Source: DASZHJ01 sp035581425
Lineage (GTDB): Bacteria > Pseudomonadota > Alphaproteobacteria > ATCC43930 > CGMCC-115725
DNA length: 64,000 bases
Assembly (NCBI GenBank): GCA_035581425.1
Contig: DATJVP010000024.1
Location: 1 to 64,000 of the forward strand
Reading direction: 5' to 3'
Made by a program: the position numbers and the translations under genes. Within the stretch, counting starts at the first letter, position 1; each line of letters begins with the position of its first letter. This document shows positions 1 through 8,324 of this stretch, one piece after another. The notes below the pieces were generated by a model, which saw nothing but the letters and a program-made list of their open reading frames with translations, was not told the origin of the DNA and ran no database searches.

Positions 1-1
1 C

Positions 2-1189
2 GACGATCCCCTCGCCGCCGGCGGCGAGCTCCTGGGGGCGCTCGACTACGAGGCGCTGCTTGCCGAGGGCGATCCCGACTACGCCTGGGAGCGTCCCCGC
101 GACGAGTGGGCGGCGATCGCGCTCAACTACACCTCCGGCACCACTGGCAACCCGAAAGGCGTCGTCTATCACCATCGCGGCGCCTATCTGAACGCGCTCG
201 GCAACATCCTCACCTGGTCGATGCCGCAGCATCCTGTCTATCTCTGGACGCTGCCCATGTTCCATTGCAACGGTTGGTGCTTTCCCTGGACGGTGACGGC
301 GCTCGCGGGAACCCATGTGTGCCTACGCCGCGTCGAGGCGAAGCGGATCTACGACACGATCGCCGAGCGCGGCATCACCCACCTCTGCGGCGCGCCCATC
401 GTGATGAATACGCTGCTGAACGCACCGGCTGCCGAGCGGCGCGATCTCACACGCCCGATCGCGATGATGACGGCCGGCGCGGCCCCGCCCGCGGCGGTGA
501 TCGAAGGCATGGAGAAACTGGGCTTCCGCATCACTCACGTCTACGGGTTGACAGAGGTCTATGGCCCCTCGGTCGTCTGCGCCTGGCACGACGAATGGGA
601 TGCGAAGCCCCCGTCGGAGCGCGCGGCACTCAAGGCGCGCCAGGGCGTCAACTACATCGTGCTCGAGGGGCTGATGGTTGCAGACGCGCAGACGCTTGCG
701 CCGGTGCCGAAGGACGGCGAGGCCATGGGCGAGGTCTTCATGCGCGGCAACATCGTGATGAAGGGCTATCTCAAGAACCCCAGCGCGACCGAGGAGGCCT
801 TCGAGGGCGGCTGGTTCCACACCGGCGATCTCGGCGTCTGGCACGAGGACGGCTACATCGAGATCAAGGATCGGTCCAAGGACATCATCATTTCCGGCGG
901 CGAAAACATCTCGACGATCGAGGTCGAGGGCGTGCTCTATCGCCATCCCGCCGTACTCGAAGCCGCGGTCGTCGCGCGGCCCGACGAGAAATGGGGCGAG
1001 ACGCCCTGCGCCTTCATCACGCTGAAGACAGGTCACACCGCCACGGGCGAGGAGATCATCGCCTTCTGCCGCGAGCACCTCGCGCGCTTCAAGGTGCCGA
1101 AGACAGTCGTCTTCGGCGCGCTTCCCAAGACGTCGACGGGCAAGATCCAGAAATTCGTACTGCGGCAGCAGGCGCGGGATTTGTCCTAG
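2..1189 (+). CDS. Acyl-CoA synthetase, 5' truncated by window edge
   Basis: AMP-forming ligase of the ANL superfamily that should activate a fatty or short branched acid to its CoA thioester via an acyl-adenylate. The reading frame is open from the first bases, so the N-terminus lies outside the window. Visible motifs in order: phosphate-binding loop YTSGTTGNPKGVVYHH (about fragment residues 42-57), the YGLTEVYGPS motif, GWFHTGDLG with the hinge-region DRSKDIIISGGENIS, and the C-terminal PKTSTGKIQK whose lysine is the adenylation catalytic residue. The overall pattern fits the medium-chain / methylmercaptopropionyl-CoA ligase-like (DmdB-like) group, but the substrate cannot be told. It ends 9 bp before the convergent DUF427 gene. 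Confidence 0.93.
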   Translation, partial: DDPLAAGGELLGALDYEALLAEGDPDYAWERPRDEWAAIALNYTSGTTGNPKGVVYHHRGAYLNALGNILTWSMPQHPVYLWTLPMFHCNGWCFPWTVTALAGTHVCLRRVEAKRIYDTIAERGITHLCGAPIVMNTLLNAPAAERRDLTRPIAMMTAGAAPPAAVIEGMEKLGFRITHVYGLTEVYGPSVVCAWHDEWDAKPPSERAALKARQGVNYIVLEGLMVADAQTLAPVPKDGEAMGEVFMRGNIVMKGYLKNPSATEEAFEGGWFHTGDLGVWHEDGYIEIKDRSKDIIISGGENISTIEVEGVLYRHPAVLEAAVVARPDEKWGETPCAFITLKTGHTATGEEIIAFCREHLARFKVPKTVVFGALPKTSTGKIQKFVLRQQARDLS

Positions 1190-1198
1190 CGCTCCGAA

Positions 1199-1480
1199 TT
1201 ACCCGACCTTCACGTCTTTCCAGAAACCGAACCGGTCCTTCGTCTGCATCATCCTGGGCAGCGGCGCCTCGTAGGCCCAGGCGGCGCGCTCATGCCTCGT
1301 GCCGTCGATGACGACGTCGTAGAACTGGACGCCGTGCGGGCATTCGAGATCGGAGGCCGTCTTCGGCACCTTCGCGAGCCACTCCCGGCGCACCGAGCCG
1401 CTCGGGAAATATTGGTAGCCGTCGACTTCTACTGTGTCTTTGCTCTCGGCGATCACACGTCCATCGAGGGTTGCTTTCAT
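1199..1480 (-). CDS. DUF427 domain protein
   Basis: Small soluble protein of 93 residues matching the DUF427 (NTP_transf_9-like) fold: a short beta-rich chain with the pattern GRVIAES near the start, YFPSGSV, then CPHGVQFYDV, AAWAYEAP and a C-terminal FWKDVKV. Its biochemical role is not established. The start at MKATLDG was chosen over a longer in-frame extension because the sequence AAAGGAG sits 7 nt upstream of this ATG. Convergent with the acyl-CoA synthetase. Confidence 0.85.
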   Translation of the reverse strand: MKATLDGRVIAESKDTVEVDGYQYFPSGSVRREWLAKVPKTASDLECPHGVQFYDVVIDGTRHERAAWAYEAPLPRMMQTKDRFGFWKDVKVG

Positions 1481-1515
1481 GGGGCACTCCTTTGGGCGCG
1501 AGTATGCCGCATCCG

Positions 1516-2901
1516 TCAGTTCCTGAAAATATTGCGCCTGATCCACGGGCCGATGCCCTGGTTCTCCTGCGGCTTGAAGGACTGTCCGGTTTGCTCCATC
1601 CGTGCGCGGATCCCCGTGGGGTTCCAGCCCGTGAGCTGCGCGAGCGTCTGCGCCTCCGACTCATAGCGTGCAGGCAGCGAGGCGAGATAGCTGTCCCCGG
1701 CCGAGCAATTGGCGGAACCCTCGTAGGGATGGCGGAGAATATAGCGTCCCTGGAAATTCGCGCGATCGCGCGTCTCCTGGAACGCCAGATCCTCCGGGAA
1801 GTGCGCGGCGTCGTAGCGGACGTGCAGGCGCGTAACGTAAGCATTCGACCCGCCACTCGGCTGGAACGGCTGGTCGTCGTCACTCCCGATCCAGCGCGCT
1901 CCCAGCTCGACGAGCTCCTTGTTCTTGAGCGGCTCGGCCGCGCAGGGATCGCACCAGCCCATGTCCCAGGCATATTCCAGGAACACCGCGTGCATATCCT
2001 CGCGCTCGACCGCGCGCTGGAACAGCGCCTTGTAGAAGGACGGAAACTCCTCCTTCACGTAGAGCGGCACTTCGAGGTCCGAGGGCAGCTTCACGGTGCG
2101 ATAGTTCGCGGTCTCGACGCGGCCCTTGCGCGTGAGCGCCAGCACGATCAAATCCTGCGGTCCATTCGCGTTCACGGTACCGAGGCGCAGCGGCAGCATG
2201 AACTTCTTCGTCTCATAGCGGACCTGCAGCGGCCGCAGGAATTTGCTCCCCTGCAGCTCCATGCGCTCCAAATTCACCTTCGCGACGAAGAAGTGCATCT
2301 TCTGCTTGATGTAGCTCGCCAGCACCGCCTCCGCGCCGTCGGGGATGCGGTAGCCGTTGTCAGTGAGCCAATTGACGAGTCCGTCGCTCTGCTCGGCCGA
2401 GAGGATAGAGATGTCATACTCCGCGACGTCGTAAGTCGCCTCGACCGTGACCCCGGCGTAGCGCACGGCCTTCTGGTTCGCCATCGGCGGCGCCGGCTGC
2501 GGCGCGCCGACGCCCCTGACGGAGGTCATATCGAAGGCACGCGACCTGCAGGGATCGTCGTCGAAATACTCGACGAGGCGCGGTGCGGTGAAAGCATCGA
2601 GATGATCGACGGTCTTCATATCGACGATCCCGATCTGCTTGCGCTCGATGAAGGTCGGCACCGGAACGACCACGGCGAATTCCTTGGGATCGCCTTCGTA
2701 GTCGTTGACCATCGTGACGGCGGTCTTTCCGTCGTCCCAGGCGAGCACGACCTTCGAGGATTTGTTGAAGAGCTTGCTGTCGGCCTTGGCGACATAGAAG
2801 CCGCAGAAGGCGGCGGCGGGAGCGACGGCGAGCCCGATCTGCGCCGCGATCACGCCAAGGGCAACGGAGCATTTCAAGCGTCGCAAGACCCTAGGCGTCA
2901 T
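1516..2901 (-). CDS. DUF2330 secreted/periplasmic protein
   Basis: Protein of 461 residues with an N-terminal Sec signal peptide (about residues 1-31, ending APAAA before FCGFYVAKAD). The mature part carries the DUF2330 hallmark: FCGFYVAKAD, a TMVNDYEGDPKEFA stretch, VPVPTFIERKQ, and LVEYFDDDPC. The function of DUF2330 is unknown. The start ATG overlaps the stop of the upstream RnfD-like membrane protein as ATGA, with GAAGGGAG upstream, so the two are translationally coupled and probably work together at the inner membrane/periplasm face. Much longer in-frame extensions into the upstream gene were rejected. Confidence 0.86.
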   Translation of the reverse strand: MTPRVLRRLKCSVALGVIAAQIGLAVAPAAAFCGFYVAKADSKLFNKSSKVVLAWDDGKTAVTMVNDYEGDPKEFAVVVPVPTFIERKQIGIVDMKTVDHLDAFTAPRLVEYFDDDPCRSRAFDMTSVRGVGAPQPAPPMANQKAVRYAGVTVEATYDVAEYDISILSAEQSDGLVNWLTDNGYRIPDGAEAVLASYIKQKMHFFVAKVNLERMELQGSKFLRPLQVRYETKKFMLPLRLGTVNANGPQDLIVLALTRKGRVETANYRTVKLPSDLEVPLYVKEEFPSFYKALFQRAVEREDMHAVFLEYAWDMGWCDPCAAEPLKNKELVELGARWIGSDDDQPFQPSGGSNAYVTRLHVRYDAAHFPEDLAFQETRDRANFQGRYILRHPYEGSANCSAGDSYLASLPARYESEAQTLAQLTGWNPTGIRARMEQTGQSFKPQENQGIGPWIRRNIFRN

Positions 2902-3788
2902 GATGCTGCTCCCTTCAGGGATGGCTTCGACCATTGGAACCGTTCCGCCGGCAGAAGACGGTCGAGGATCGGGGTGAAAAGCGAGACCGCGACCAGAGCC
3001 ACCGGCAGTGCCGGACGAAGCTGCTGGAAGAAGGCGAGCCAATACGCGAGCAGCGCGACCGCCAGCGCGAAGACGAGGCGCCCCAATCGCGAGTCCGGCG
3101 CAGTGCGCGGATCGGAAATCATGAAGAATGCGAAGAGCAGTAGCGCGCCGCTCTCCAGTTGGTGCAGCGGGATCGCCAGGGGGTCGCCTAGCCAAAGCGC
3201 GCGGGCGACCAGGAGGCCCGCATGACCGCCGAGGAAGAACAGGGCGATGTCCGTGCGGCGCGAGGCGTGCAGAACCAGGATTGCGAGGAACGCGAGCAGA
3301 GCCGCGAACCAGACGCTGGCACCCCACTGCCCCGGCGAGATCCAGGCCTGGTCGGTCGTGAAGAGCAACGTCACGATCGCGATCGCCGCGGGGTTCCAGA
3401 GATGCTTACCATCGATGCGGATCGCGAATTTCGCGACGATCGCGATCACGCCCGCGACCGCCATCAGCGCGGGATCGTCCGTCCGCAGCAGGAGGCTCAG
3501 CGAGAACCCCGTGATGAGCGGCGAGCGCAAGTCGATCCGCGGCAGGCGCCAAAGCTGCGAGCAGGTGATCTGCGCGCCGAGGGTGCTCGCGATGGCAAGC
3601 AGGCTCGGCAACGGTTTCGCGCCGAAATCGAGCCAACTCATATTGACGCAGAGCAGCGTCGCAAGCGCAGCGATCTGGAAATGCCGCGCATCGGAAAGCC
3701 AGGCCCGCCAGGGAAGCGCCGCAACGCGTTGCGCAATCGGATACCGCTCGGGTAGGGCAACTGCGTGGACGCTACCGGAGTGGGCCAT
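2898..3788 (-). CDS. RnfD/NqrB-like integral membrane protein (orphan)
   Basis: Protein of 296 residues with about 8-10 hydrophobic segments resembling the NqrB/RnfD family, whose classical members are membrane subunits of ion-translocating NADH/ferredoxin redox complexes and bind flavin covalently. Visible family-like patterns are RSPLITGFSLSLLLRTDDP, HLWNPAAIAI and MISDPRTAPDSR near the C-terminal third. None of the other Rnf/Nqr subunits is in the window, so it is an orphan. It overlaps the DUF2330 gene by 4 nt (ATGA), which suggests a two-protein membrane/periplasm unit. Role in electron transfer is inference only. Confidence 0.8.
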   Translation of the reverse strand: MAHSGSVHAVALPERYPIAQRVAALPWRAWLSDARHFQIAALATLLCVNMSWLDFGAKPLPSLLAIASTLGAQITCSQLWRLPRIDLRSPLITGFSLSLLLRTDDPALMAVAGVIAIVAKFAIRIDGKHLWNPAAIAIVTLLFTTDQAWISPGQWGASVWFAALLAFLAILVLHASRRTDIALFFLGGHAGLLVARALWLGDPLAIPLHQLESGALLLFAFFMISDPRTAPDSRLGRLVFALAVALLAYWLAFFQQLRPALPVALVAVSLFTPILDRLLPAERFQWSKPSLKGAAS

Positions 3789-4004
3789 GGCCGCACCGCT
3801 CGCTTGGGTTCGATGCGACGATGCTCAACTCGGAATCGGGCCGAACTGCGGCATCACGATGGAATCATTTCAGCGCGTGACCCTCGGAGGTGCCTGGGCA
3901 GCGCGGCATTGACCGGCTCCGCCCTTTGCGCCGAATGTATGCGGAGGGCGAAGGCCCATGGCCCGCCTTCGCCCCGTTTTTTTCCTGATCCAAGGGGGGT
4001 GGGC
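3789..4004. other. Divergent intergenic region, RnfD-like / ppk2
   Basis: Spacer of 216 bp between the leftward RnfD-like gene and rightward ppk2, which must hold promoters for both directions. I see no convincing -35/-10 pair, no repeat and no small gene. The run CAAGGGGGG just before the ppk2 start is its ribosome binding site. Confidence 0.5.
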
Positions 4005-4892
4005 ATGAAAGCGCACAAGCGATCTCGCGACGGCAAAGCCGAAGTGCTGCGCCACGCAAAGGAGGGGGCGAGCCTCGAGCACGCCTGGCGGATCGTCGGC
4101 AAGCCCAAGGTGCTCTACCCGCCCAAGGAATATAAATACGTCCAGGAGCTCGCGAATTTGCAGTTCGAGCTCATCAAGCTGCAAGAATGGGTTCGCACGA
4201 ACGGATTACGGGTCGCCGTGCTTTTCGAGGGGCGGGATGCCGCCGGGAAGGGAGGCGTCATCAAGCGCATCGCCGCGCCGCTCAATCCGCGAATTTGCCG
4301 TATCGTCGCTCTCGGAACTCCAACCGAGCGTGAGCGCGGCCAATGGTATTTCCAGCGATACGTCGCGGAATTGCCGGGTCGCGGCGAAATCGTGCTGTTC
4401 GACCGCAGTTGGTACAACCGCGCCGGTGTCGAGCGGGTCATGGGATTTTGCACGGACGAGGAATACTGGGAGTTTCTCCGGGCGTGCCCGGTCTTCGAGG
4501 AGATGCTGATCCGCTCCGGCACCCATCTCGTCAAATATTGGTTCTCCGTCAGCGACCAGCAGCAGGAGGCACGCTTCAAGGAGCGTATGCAGAATCCGTT
4601 CAAGCGCTGGAAGCTCAGCCCCATGGATCTGGAGGCACGCAAGCGCTGGGTCGAATATTCCAAGGCAAAGGACGCGATGTTCGAGCACACCGACACCAAA
4701 CTCAGCCCTTGGCATGTCGTCGATGCCGACAACAAGAAGCGCGCGCGCCTCAATTGCATTCATCACCTGCTGGAGCAAGTGCCCTACCGCGACATGAGCC
4801 CGATCCAATTTCCGCTTCCGCCCCGCCAATCCGAGACCGGCTACAAGCGGCCAAAGAAGTCGAGCCAGCATTTCGTGCCGACGATTTATTGA
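4005..4892 (+). CDS. ppk2: Polyphosphate kinase 2 (PPK2)
   Basis: Cytoplasmic enzyme of 295 residues that transfers phosphate between polyphosphate and nucleotides, in PPK2 mostly to make ATP or GTP from the diphosphate. It has the single-domain P-loop architecture: Walker A FEGRDAAGKGG, then GTPTERERGQWYFQRYV and Walker B-like LFDRSWYNRAGVERVMGF, with the lid-region RFKERMQNPFKRWKLSP. The length fits single-domain PPK2 of class I. The ATG at 4005 was chosen because AGGGGGG precedes it and homology starts about there; longer in-frame extensions have no family resemblance. No ppk1 or exopolyphosphatase gene is nearby. Confidence 0.93.
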   Translation: MKAHKRSRDGKAEVLRHAKEGASLEHAWRIVGKPKVLYPPKEYKYVQELANLQFELIKLQEWVRTNGLRVAVLFEGRDAAGKGGVIKRIAAPLNPRICRIVALGTPTERERGQWYFQRYVAELPGRGEIVLFDRSWYNRAGVERVMGFCTDEEYWEFLRACPVFEEMLIRSGTHLVKYWFSVSDQQQEARFKERMQNPFKRWKLSPMDLEARKRWVEYSKAKDAMFEHTDTKLSPWHVVDADNKKRARLNCIHHLLEQVPYRDMSPIQFPLPPRQSETGYKRPKKSSQHFVPTIY

Positions 4893-4953
4893 GCGGTGGC
4901 GCCGCCGGTAGCCCCAAGGCAGGATGTCGCGAACCGCATCGGGAGCGCAAAAC

Positions 4954-5253
4954 ATGATCCTGGAAATCGCCCAAATCGCCGTGAAACCCGGTCTCGAAAA
5001 GGAATTCGAGGCGGGCGTCGCCAAGGCCGCACCTATCTTCCAGCGCGCCAAGGGCTGTAAGGGAATGGAGTTGCAGCGCTCGATCGAGAAGCCGAGCCGT
5101 TACCGGCTCTTCGTCAAATGGGAGACGCTCGAGAACCACACCGTCGATTTCCGCGGCTCCGCGGATTTCCAGGAGTGGCGGAAGCTTGTCGCCCACTGCT
5201 TCGAAGCGTCGCCGGAGGTCGAGCACACCCGGCAGACCGTCGCAGGTTTTTGA
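4954..5253 (+). CDS. ABM-type monooxygenase-like protein
   Basis: Protein of 99 residues with the dimeric alpha/beta-barrel pattern of the antibiotic biosynthesis monooxygenase (ABM) superfamily: MILEIAQIAVKPG first strand, KGCKGMELQRS, then RYRLFVKWET and a C-terminal HTVDFRGSADFQEW. Members include quinone and heme mono-oxygenases and many of unknown substrate, so no reaction is assigned. The ATG at 4954 has GGGAG about 8 nt upstream and begins the first beta strand, so it is preferred over an upstream ATG at 4924. Confidence 0.82.
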   Translation: MILEIAQIAVKPGLEKEFEAGVAKAAPIFQRAKGCKGMELQRSIEKPSRYRLFVKWETLENHTVDFRGSADFQEWRKLVAHCFEASPEVEHTRQTVAGF

Positions 5254-5263
5254 CCGCGCGGCT

Positions 5264-5587
5264 TCAGTCGGCGTGGCCGATCGCGGTCACCTCGCTCATG
5301 CGGATGTCGAGACTGTCGAAGAGCGGGCCATCGCCCCGCTGCGGCGTCGCGGTCGCGGCGTAATAGCGCGCGCCCCTCATCGTGAGAATCGTCCCGCCCG
5401 CACTCATTCCCGCGAGCGTGCCGGAAATGATGGGACCGCTCCTGAGGAAGACCATGACGGGCTTCTTCTTCGCGGCCTCGGCCTTGACGATCTGGACTAG
5501 CGCCCTCTCCTCGTCGATTGCCCCGGCGAAGGCGCCCGTGACGCATGAGGCGGCAATAGCAGCCGCGAGCGCAAATGTTCGGATCAT
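5264..5587 (-). CDS. Small secreted protein of unknown function
   Basis: About 107 residues with a clear Sec signal peptide (MIRTFALAAAIAASCVTGAFA, cleaved about residue 21). The mature part holds an alternating hydrophobic strand pattern PVMVFLRSGPIISGTL-AGMSAGGTILTMRGARYY that loosely recalls small Sm-like or OB-type beta barrels, but this is weak. I do not recognise the family. It is convergent with the ABM-like gene, and an ATG 18 bp further upstream is also possible. Confidence 0.62.
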   Translation of the reverse strand: MIRTFALAAAIAASCVTGAFAGAIDEERALVQIVKAEAAKKKPVMVFLRSGPIISGTLAGMSAGGTILTMRGARYYAATATPQRGDGPLFDSLDIRMSEVTAIGHAD

Positions 5588-5668
5588 TCTGCGACCCCAA
5601 TACATAACGTTCTGCGCGCCGGACTCTAGTCCGGCGGGGCCGGGCCGCGCCAGTCTCTTTTGCGGGAG

Positions 5669-5839
5669 CTAGTGCTGGTGCTCTAGTTGGTAAATCTCGT
5701 CCTTGATCCTCAGTTTCTGCCGCTTTATGTCGTGCAACGTATCCTCGTTAGGCATCGGCCGATGGCTTTCTTCTTCAAGGGCTTGCTCTAGGCTTTGATG
5801 CTTGGCTCGTAACGCTTGGATACGATCCTGCAAGGACAT
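5669..5839 (-). CDS. YdcH / DUF465 small coiled-coil protein
   Basis: Short gene of 56 residues: it starts MSLQDRIQALRAKHQSLEQ and ends KDEIYQLEHQH. It has the DUF465 pattern of an N-terminal helix, a short turn around PNEDT, then a K/R-rich second helix with LHDIKRQKLRIKDEI. Such proteins form antiparallel helical hairpins; their role is not known. A strong ribosome binding site (AGGAGGAG) sits about 6 nt upstream of the ATG. A second copy of the family lies at 9526-9729. Confidence 0.85.
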   Translation of the reverse strand: MSLQDRIQALRAKHQSLEQALEEESHRPMPNEDTLHDIKRQKLRIKDEIYQLEHQH

Positions 5840-5981
5840 GCGGCTCCTCCTGGGTCAAGGCGAGCGAGGCCTCCATGGTCCGCCTGTGGAGGCTGGAGAT
5901 CAATAGGGATATGCTGCGGCGCCCGGCGCGATTCCAGACCCCCCGCAGTTCAATCGCCGGGCTCGGGGAGCGGAGGCTGGC

Positions 5982-6593
5982 GTGCCGGAGAAACCTCGGT
6001 TGATCGTGGGGATCAGCGGCGCCTCCGGAGTCGTCTATGGGGTGCGGCTCCTGGAGTTGCTGCGGCCCATGTCGGTCGAGACCCATCTCGTCATGACCCG
6101 GACCGCGGAAGTGACGCTTGCGCACGAGATGGACATGAAGCTGCGCGAGGTGCACGCGCTGGCAGATCATGTGCACGCCGCGAGCGATCTCGCCGCGCCG
6201 ATCTCCTCGGGCTCCTTCAGGACGCTCGGCATGATCGTCGCTCCCTGCTCGATCCGGAGCCTCGCGGAGATTGCGACCGGCGCGACCTCGACGCTGCTCA
6301 CACGCGCGGCCGACGTCGTGCTGAAGGAGCGGCGACGCCTCGTGCTAATGGTGCGGGAGACACCGCTCCACACCGGGCACCTCCGGAGCATGGCGGCGGT
6401 GTCCGAGCTCGGCGCCATCGTGGCACCGCCGGTGCCGGCCTTCTATGCGCGGCCGCAAAGCCTCGGGGAAATGGTCGATCATAGCCTCGGCCGCGTGCTC
6501 GACCTCTTCGAGCTCGAGAGCGGCACGGTCAGGCGCTGGGGCGAGACGCCAGCGCCGGATGTGGCACCGCTCCGGCGCCCCCGCTCGCGCTGA
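5982..6593 (+). CDS. ubiX: Flavin prenyltransferase UbiX/Pad1
   Basis: Enzyme of 203 residues that prenylates FMN with dimethylallyl phosphate to make prenyl-FMN, the cofactor of UbiD-type decarboxylases such as the one in ubiquinone synthesis. Family motifs: VGISGASGVVYGVRLLE at the N-terminus, SSGSFRTLGMIVAPCS in the flavin site, KERRRLVLMVRETPLH, and PPVPAFYARP near the C-terminus. Start is GTG at 5982 with GGAGG 7 nt upstream. No ubiD is in this window. Its last 65 bp overlap the 3' end of the oppositely oriented lipoprotein gene. Confidence 0.95.
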   Translation: MPEKPRLIVGISGASGVVYGVRLLELLRPMSVETHLVMTRTAEVTLAHEMDMKLREVHALADHVHAASDLAAPISSGSFRTLGMIVAPCSIRSLAEIATGATSTLLTRAADVVLKERRRLVLMVRETPLHTGHLRSMAAVSELGAIVAPPVPAFYARPQSLGEMVDHSLGRVLDLFELESGTVRRWGETPAPDVAPLRRPRSR

Positions 6594-7833
6594 GCGGGTC
6601 AACGCCTCCCTCAATCCGATATCGCGGGTCCCGCAGGCGGAGCCTCTCGAGGATCGCCGCGGGGTCGAGGCTCTGCCCCGACGCCGCGCAGTAGAAGCCG
6701 TCGACGCGTGCGGACCGCTCGCCGCCGAGCTCTGCAACGAAGACGAGGCAAGGACCGGCCGCAGTATCCGAGATCGCGTAGCGCGCGAGGCCGATTGGGG
6801 TCTGCCGCTCCGTCGCGGTGCGGAAGCGCGGCCTGAGTTCCATCACCGTCGGCCAGCTCCGCGCGATTTCCTCCGGCGTGACGAGCCGGGAGAAGCCCCG
6901 ATCCCGGCCCAAACGCAAGTAGCGCGCGCTCGCGCGCGGCCATTCCTGCTCCGGCGCCGAGAGGAAGGATATCTCGACGAGATATCCGCCGTCCGGCGGG
7001 GTCGCCCGGAAGCTACGGCCGATCGCGCGCGCCAAGCCCGGTGGATCGAAGGCGAGCACGGTCTCCTGCGGCGCGATCGTGCGCCATTCGAGATCGGCCC
7101 CGAGCTGCCGGCTCGAGATCGGCCGCGTGCGTGCGGCCTCGTCGAATATGCGTGCAAGGATGGGCGCCGCCTGCTCGCGGGTCATGCCCACGCTGAGCCG
7201 CGGATCGTAGAGCGCGCGCAGGACCGCCTCGTCCGCCTCGCTCAGCGTGTCGCCCATGCGGATCGGCCCCATCACCGATGGCAGCACCGAGGAGTGATGC
7301 GGGAAGCCATAGGCATGCATGAGCTCGTGATCGAGACAGGCGGCGAAGGTGCGCGCGGGCTCCGTCGCGATGAAGATCCGCGCGAGGCGGATGCCGCCCG
7401 CATCGTAGGTGGTTCGGGTCGAGCAGGCCGCGAGCTCGTCGCGGACGGGGACATGCGTGCCGCGCACGAACTCGAAGACAAGCGTTGCCGCCGGCTCTTT
7501 GCTGGGCGTCGCGGCAACGCCCGTCAACGCCTGAAATCGCTGGAGTCGCTCCGAGATGCGGCGTTCGGCGCCAGGCGGCGCGGAACCGACGACCGCGTAG
7601 GTGAGCGAGCGGCTGGCCCAACGCACCACGTTCGGTGACGTTCCTTCAGGCGATGCCGGATTGCCGTAGGCGAGCTCGTCGAAGAGACGCGCGAGGCGCG
7701 CGGCGGAGACGATATCGGGGCTCTGCTCCGGCGCGACCGGGTGCGGCGACGGTGCAGGCGGCGGTGCCTCTCCGCCCGCGCTGCAGGCACTCAGCAATAG
7801 CAGGGCCGCAAGCGCCGAACGGCGCCGTCTCAC
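6529..7833 (-). CDS. Lipoprotein with DUF2927-like domain and metzincin-type zinc motif
   Basis: Predicted outer-face lipoprotein of 434 residues: basic start, hydrophobic stretch and lipobox LSAC (Cys17), then a Pro/Ala-rich linker. Residues about 65-235 resemble DUF2927. They contain HELMHAYGFPH at 169-179, an exact HExxHxxGxxH zinc-binding signature, followed by SVM at about 186-188 where a metzincin Met-turn would be, and LYDPRLSVGMTREQA downstream. DUF2927 proteins have no known function; this one may be a zinc endopeptidase. The GTG start at 7833 overlaps the stop of the upstream TIGR02444 gene as GTGA, indicating coupling. The C-terminal 150 residues are unrecognised. Confidence 0.8.
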   Translation of the reverse strand: MRRRRSALAALLLLSACSAGGEAPPPAPSPHPVAPEQSPDIVSAARLARLFDELAYGNPASPEGTSPNVVRWASRSLTYAVVGSAPPGAERRISERLQRFQALTGVAATPSKEPAATLVFEFVRGTHVPVRDELAACSTRTTYDAGGIRLARIFIATEPARTFAACLDHELMHAYGFPHHSSVLPSVMGPIRMGDTLSEADEAVLRALYDPRLSVGMTREQAAPILARIFDEAARTRPISSRQLGADLEWRTIAPQETVLAFDPPGLARAIGRSFRATPPDGGYLVEISFLSAPEQEWPRASARYLRLGRDRGFSRLVTPEEIARSWPTVMELRPRFRTATERQTPIGLARYAISDTAAGPCLVFVAELGGERSARVDGFYCAASGQSLDPAAILERLRLRDPRYRIEGGVDPLSASGGAGAVPHPALASRPSA

Positions 7834-8324
7834 GGAGCGACCACCGCCGCCAAGCCCTTCTCGATGGGTGCCGCGAGCGTCCGCTCCTCGCCGCTCGCTA
7901 GGCACAGTTGCAGATTTGCCGCGGCGAGACGGCGCCGCTCCTCGAGCGAGACGCCCGGCTTCGCCGCGGGCGCTCCCTCCGCCATCAGCCGCTGCGCCGT
8001 CTGCTCCGCCGAAATCTCCAGCGACTTCGCGGCGGAATAGACGGGGTCCGTACCCGCCACCGCCGCCGCCTTGATCGCACGTCGCGTCGCACGCAGCGGT
8101 ATCAGCACGGTCTCGCGCCAGAGGCGTGCGCGCTCCGCCACCGCTTTCTTCTCTTCCGCCGTCAGTGGGACCCCTTCGTGGAGGCCGAGCCAGCAGGCAT
8201 AGAGCAGGAGGTTCACATCGTGTCCGAAGCGGTCCTGCAGCGCGATGAGCGCAGGCGAGACGCCGTCGCGACCGTAGAAGGCCAGAGTGAAGGACCAGAA
8301 GGAATCGCCGCGCATGTCAGCCAT
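7830..8324 (-). CDS. TIGR02444 family protein
   Basis: Cytoplasmic helical protein of 164 residues of unknown function. The hallmark is FWSFTLAFYGRDGVSPALIALQ followed by GHDVNLLLYACWLG, typical of TIGR02444 (DUF2390). A bundle of helices rich in Ala, Glu and Arg follows. The start at MADMRGDSFW overlaps the stop of the phosphofructokinase gene by 8 nt, and the stop overlaps the lipoprotein start by 4 nt, so the three genes form one leftward unit. A second ATG 9 bp downstream (8315) is an alternative start. The motif placed at the very N-terminus supports rejecting longer extensions. Confidence 0.85.
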   Translation of the reverse strand: MADMRGDSFWSFTLAFYGRDGVSPALIALQDRFGHDVNLLLYACWLGLHEGVPLTAEEKKAVAERARLWRETVLIPLRATRRAIKAAAVAGTDPVYSAAKSLEISAEQTAQRLMAEGAPAAKPGVSLEERRRLAAANLQLCLASGEERTLAAPIEKGLAAVVAP

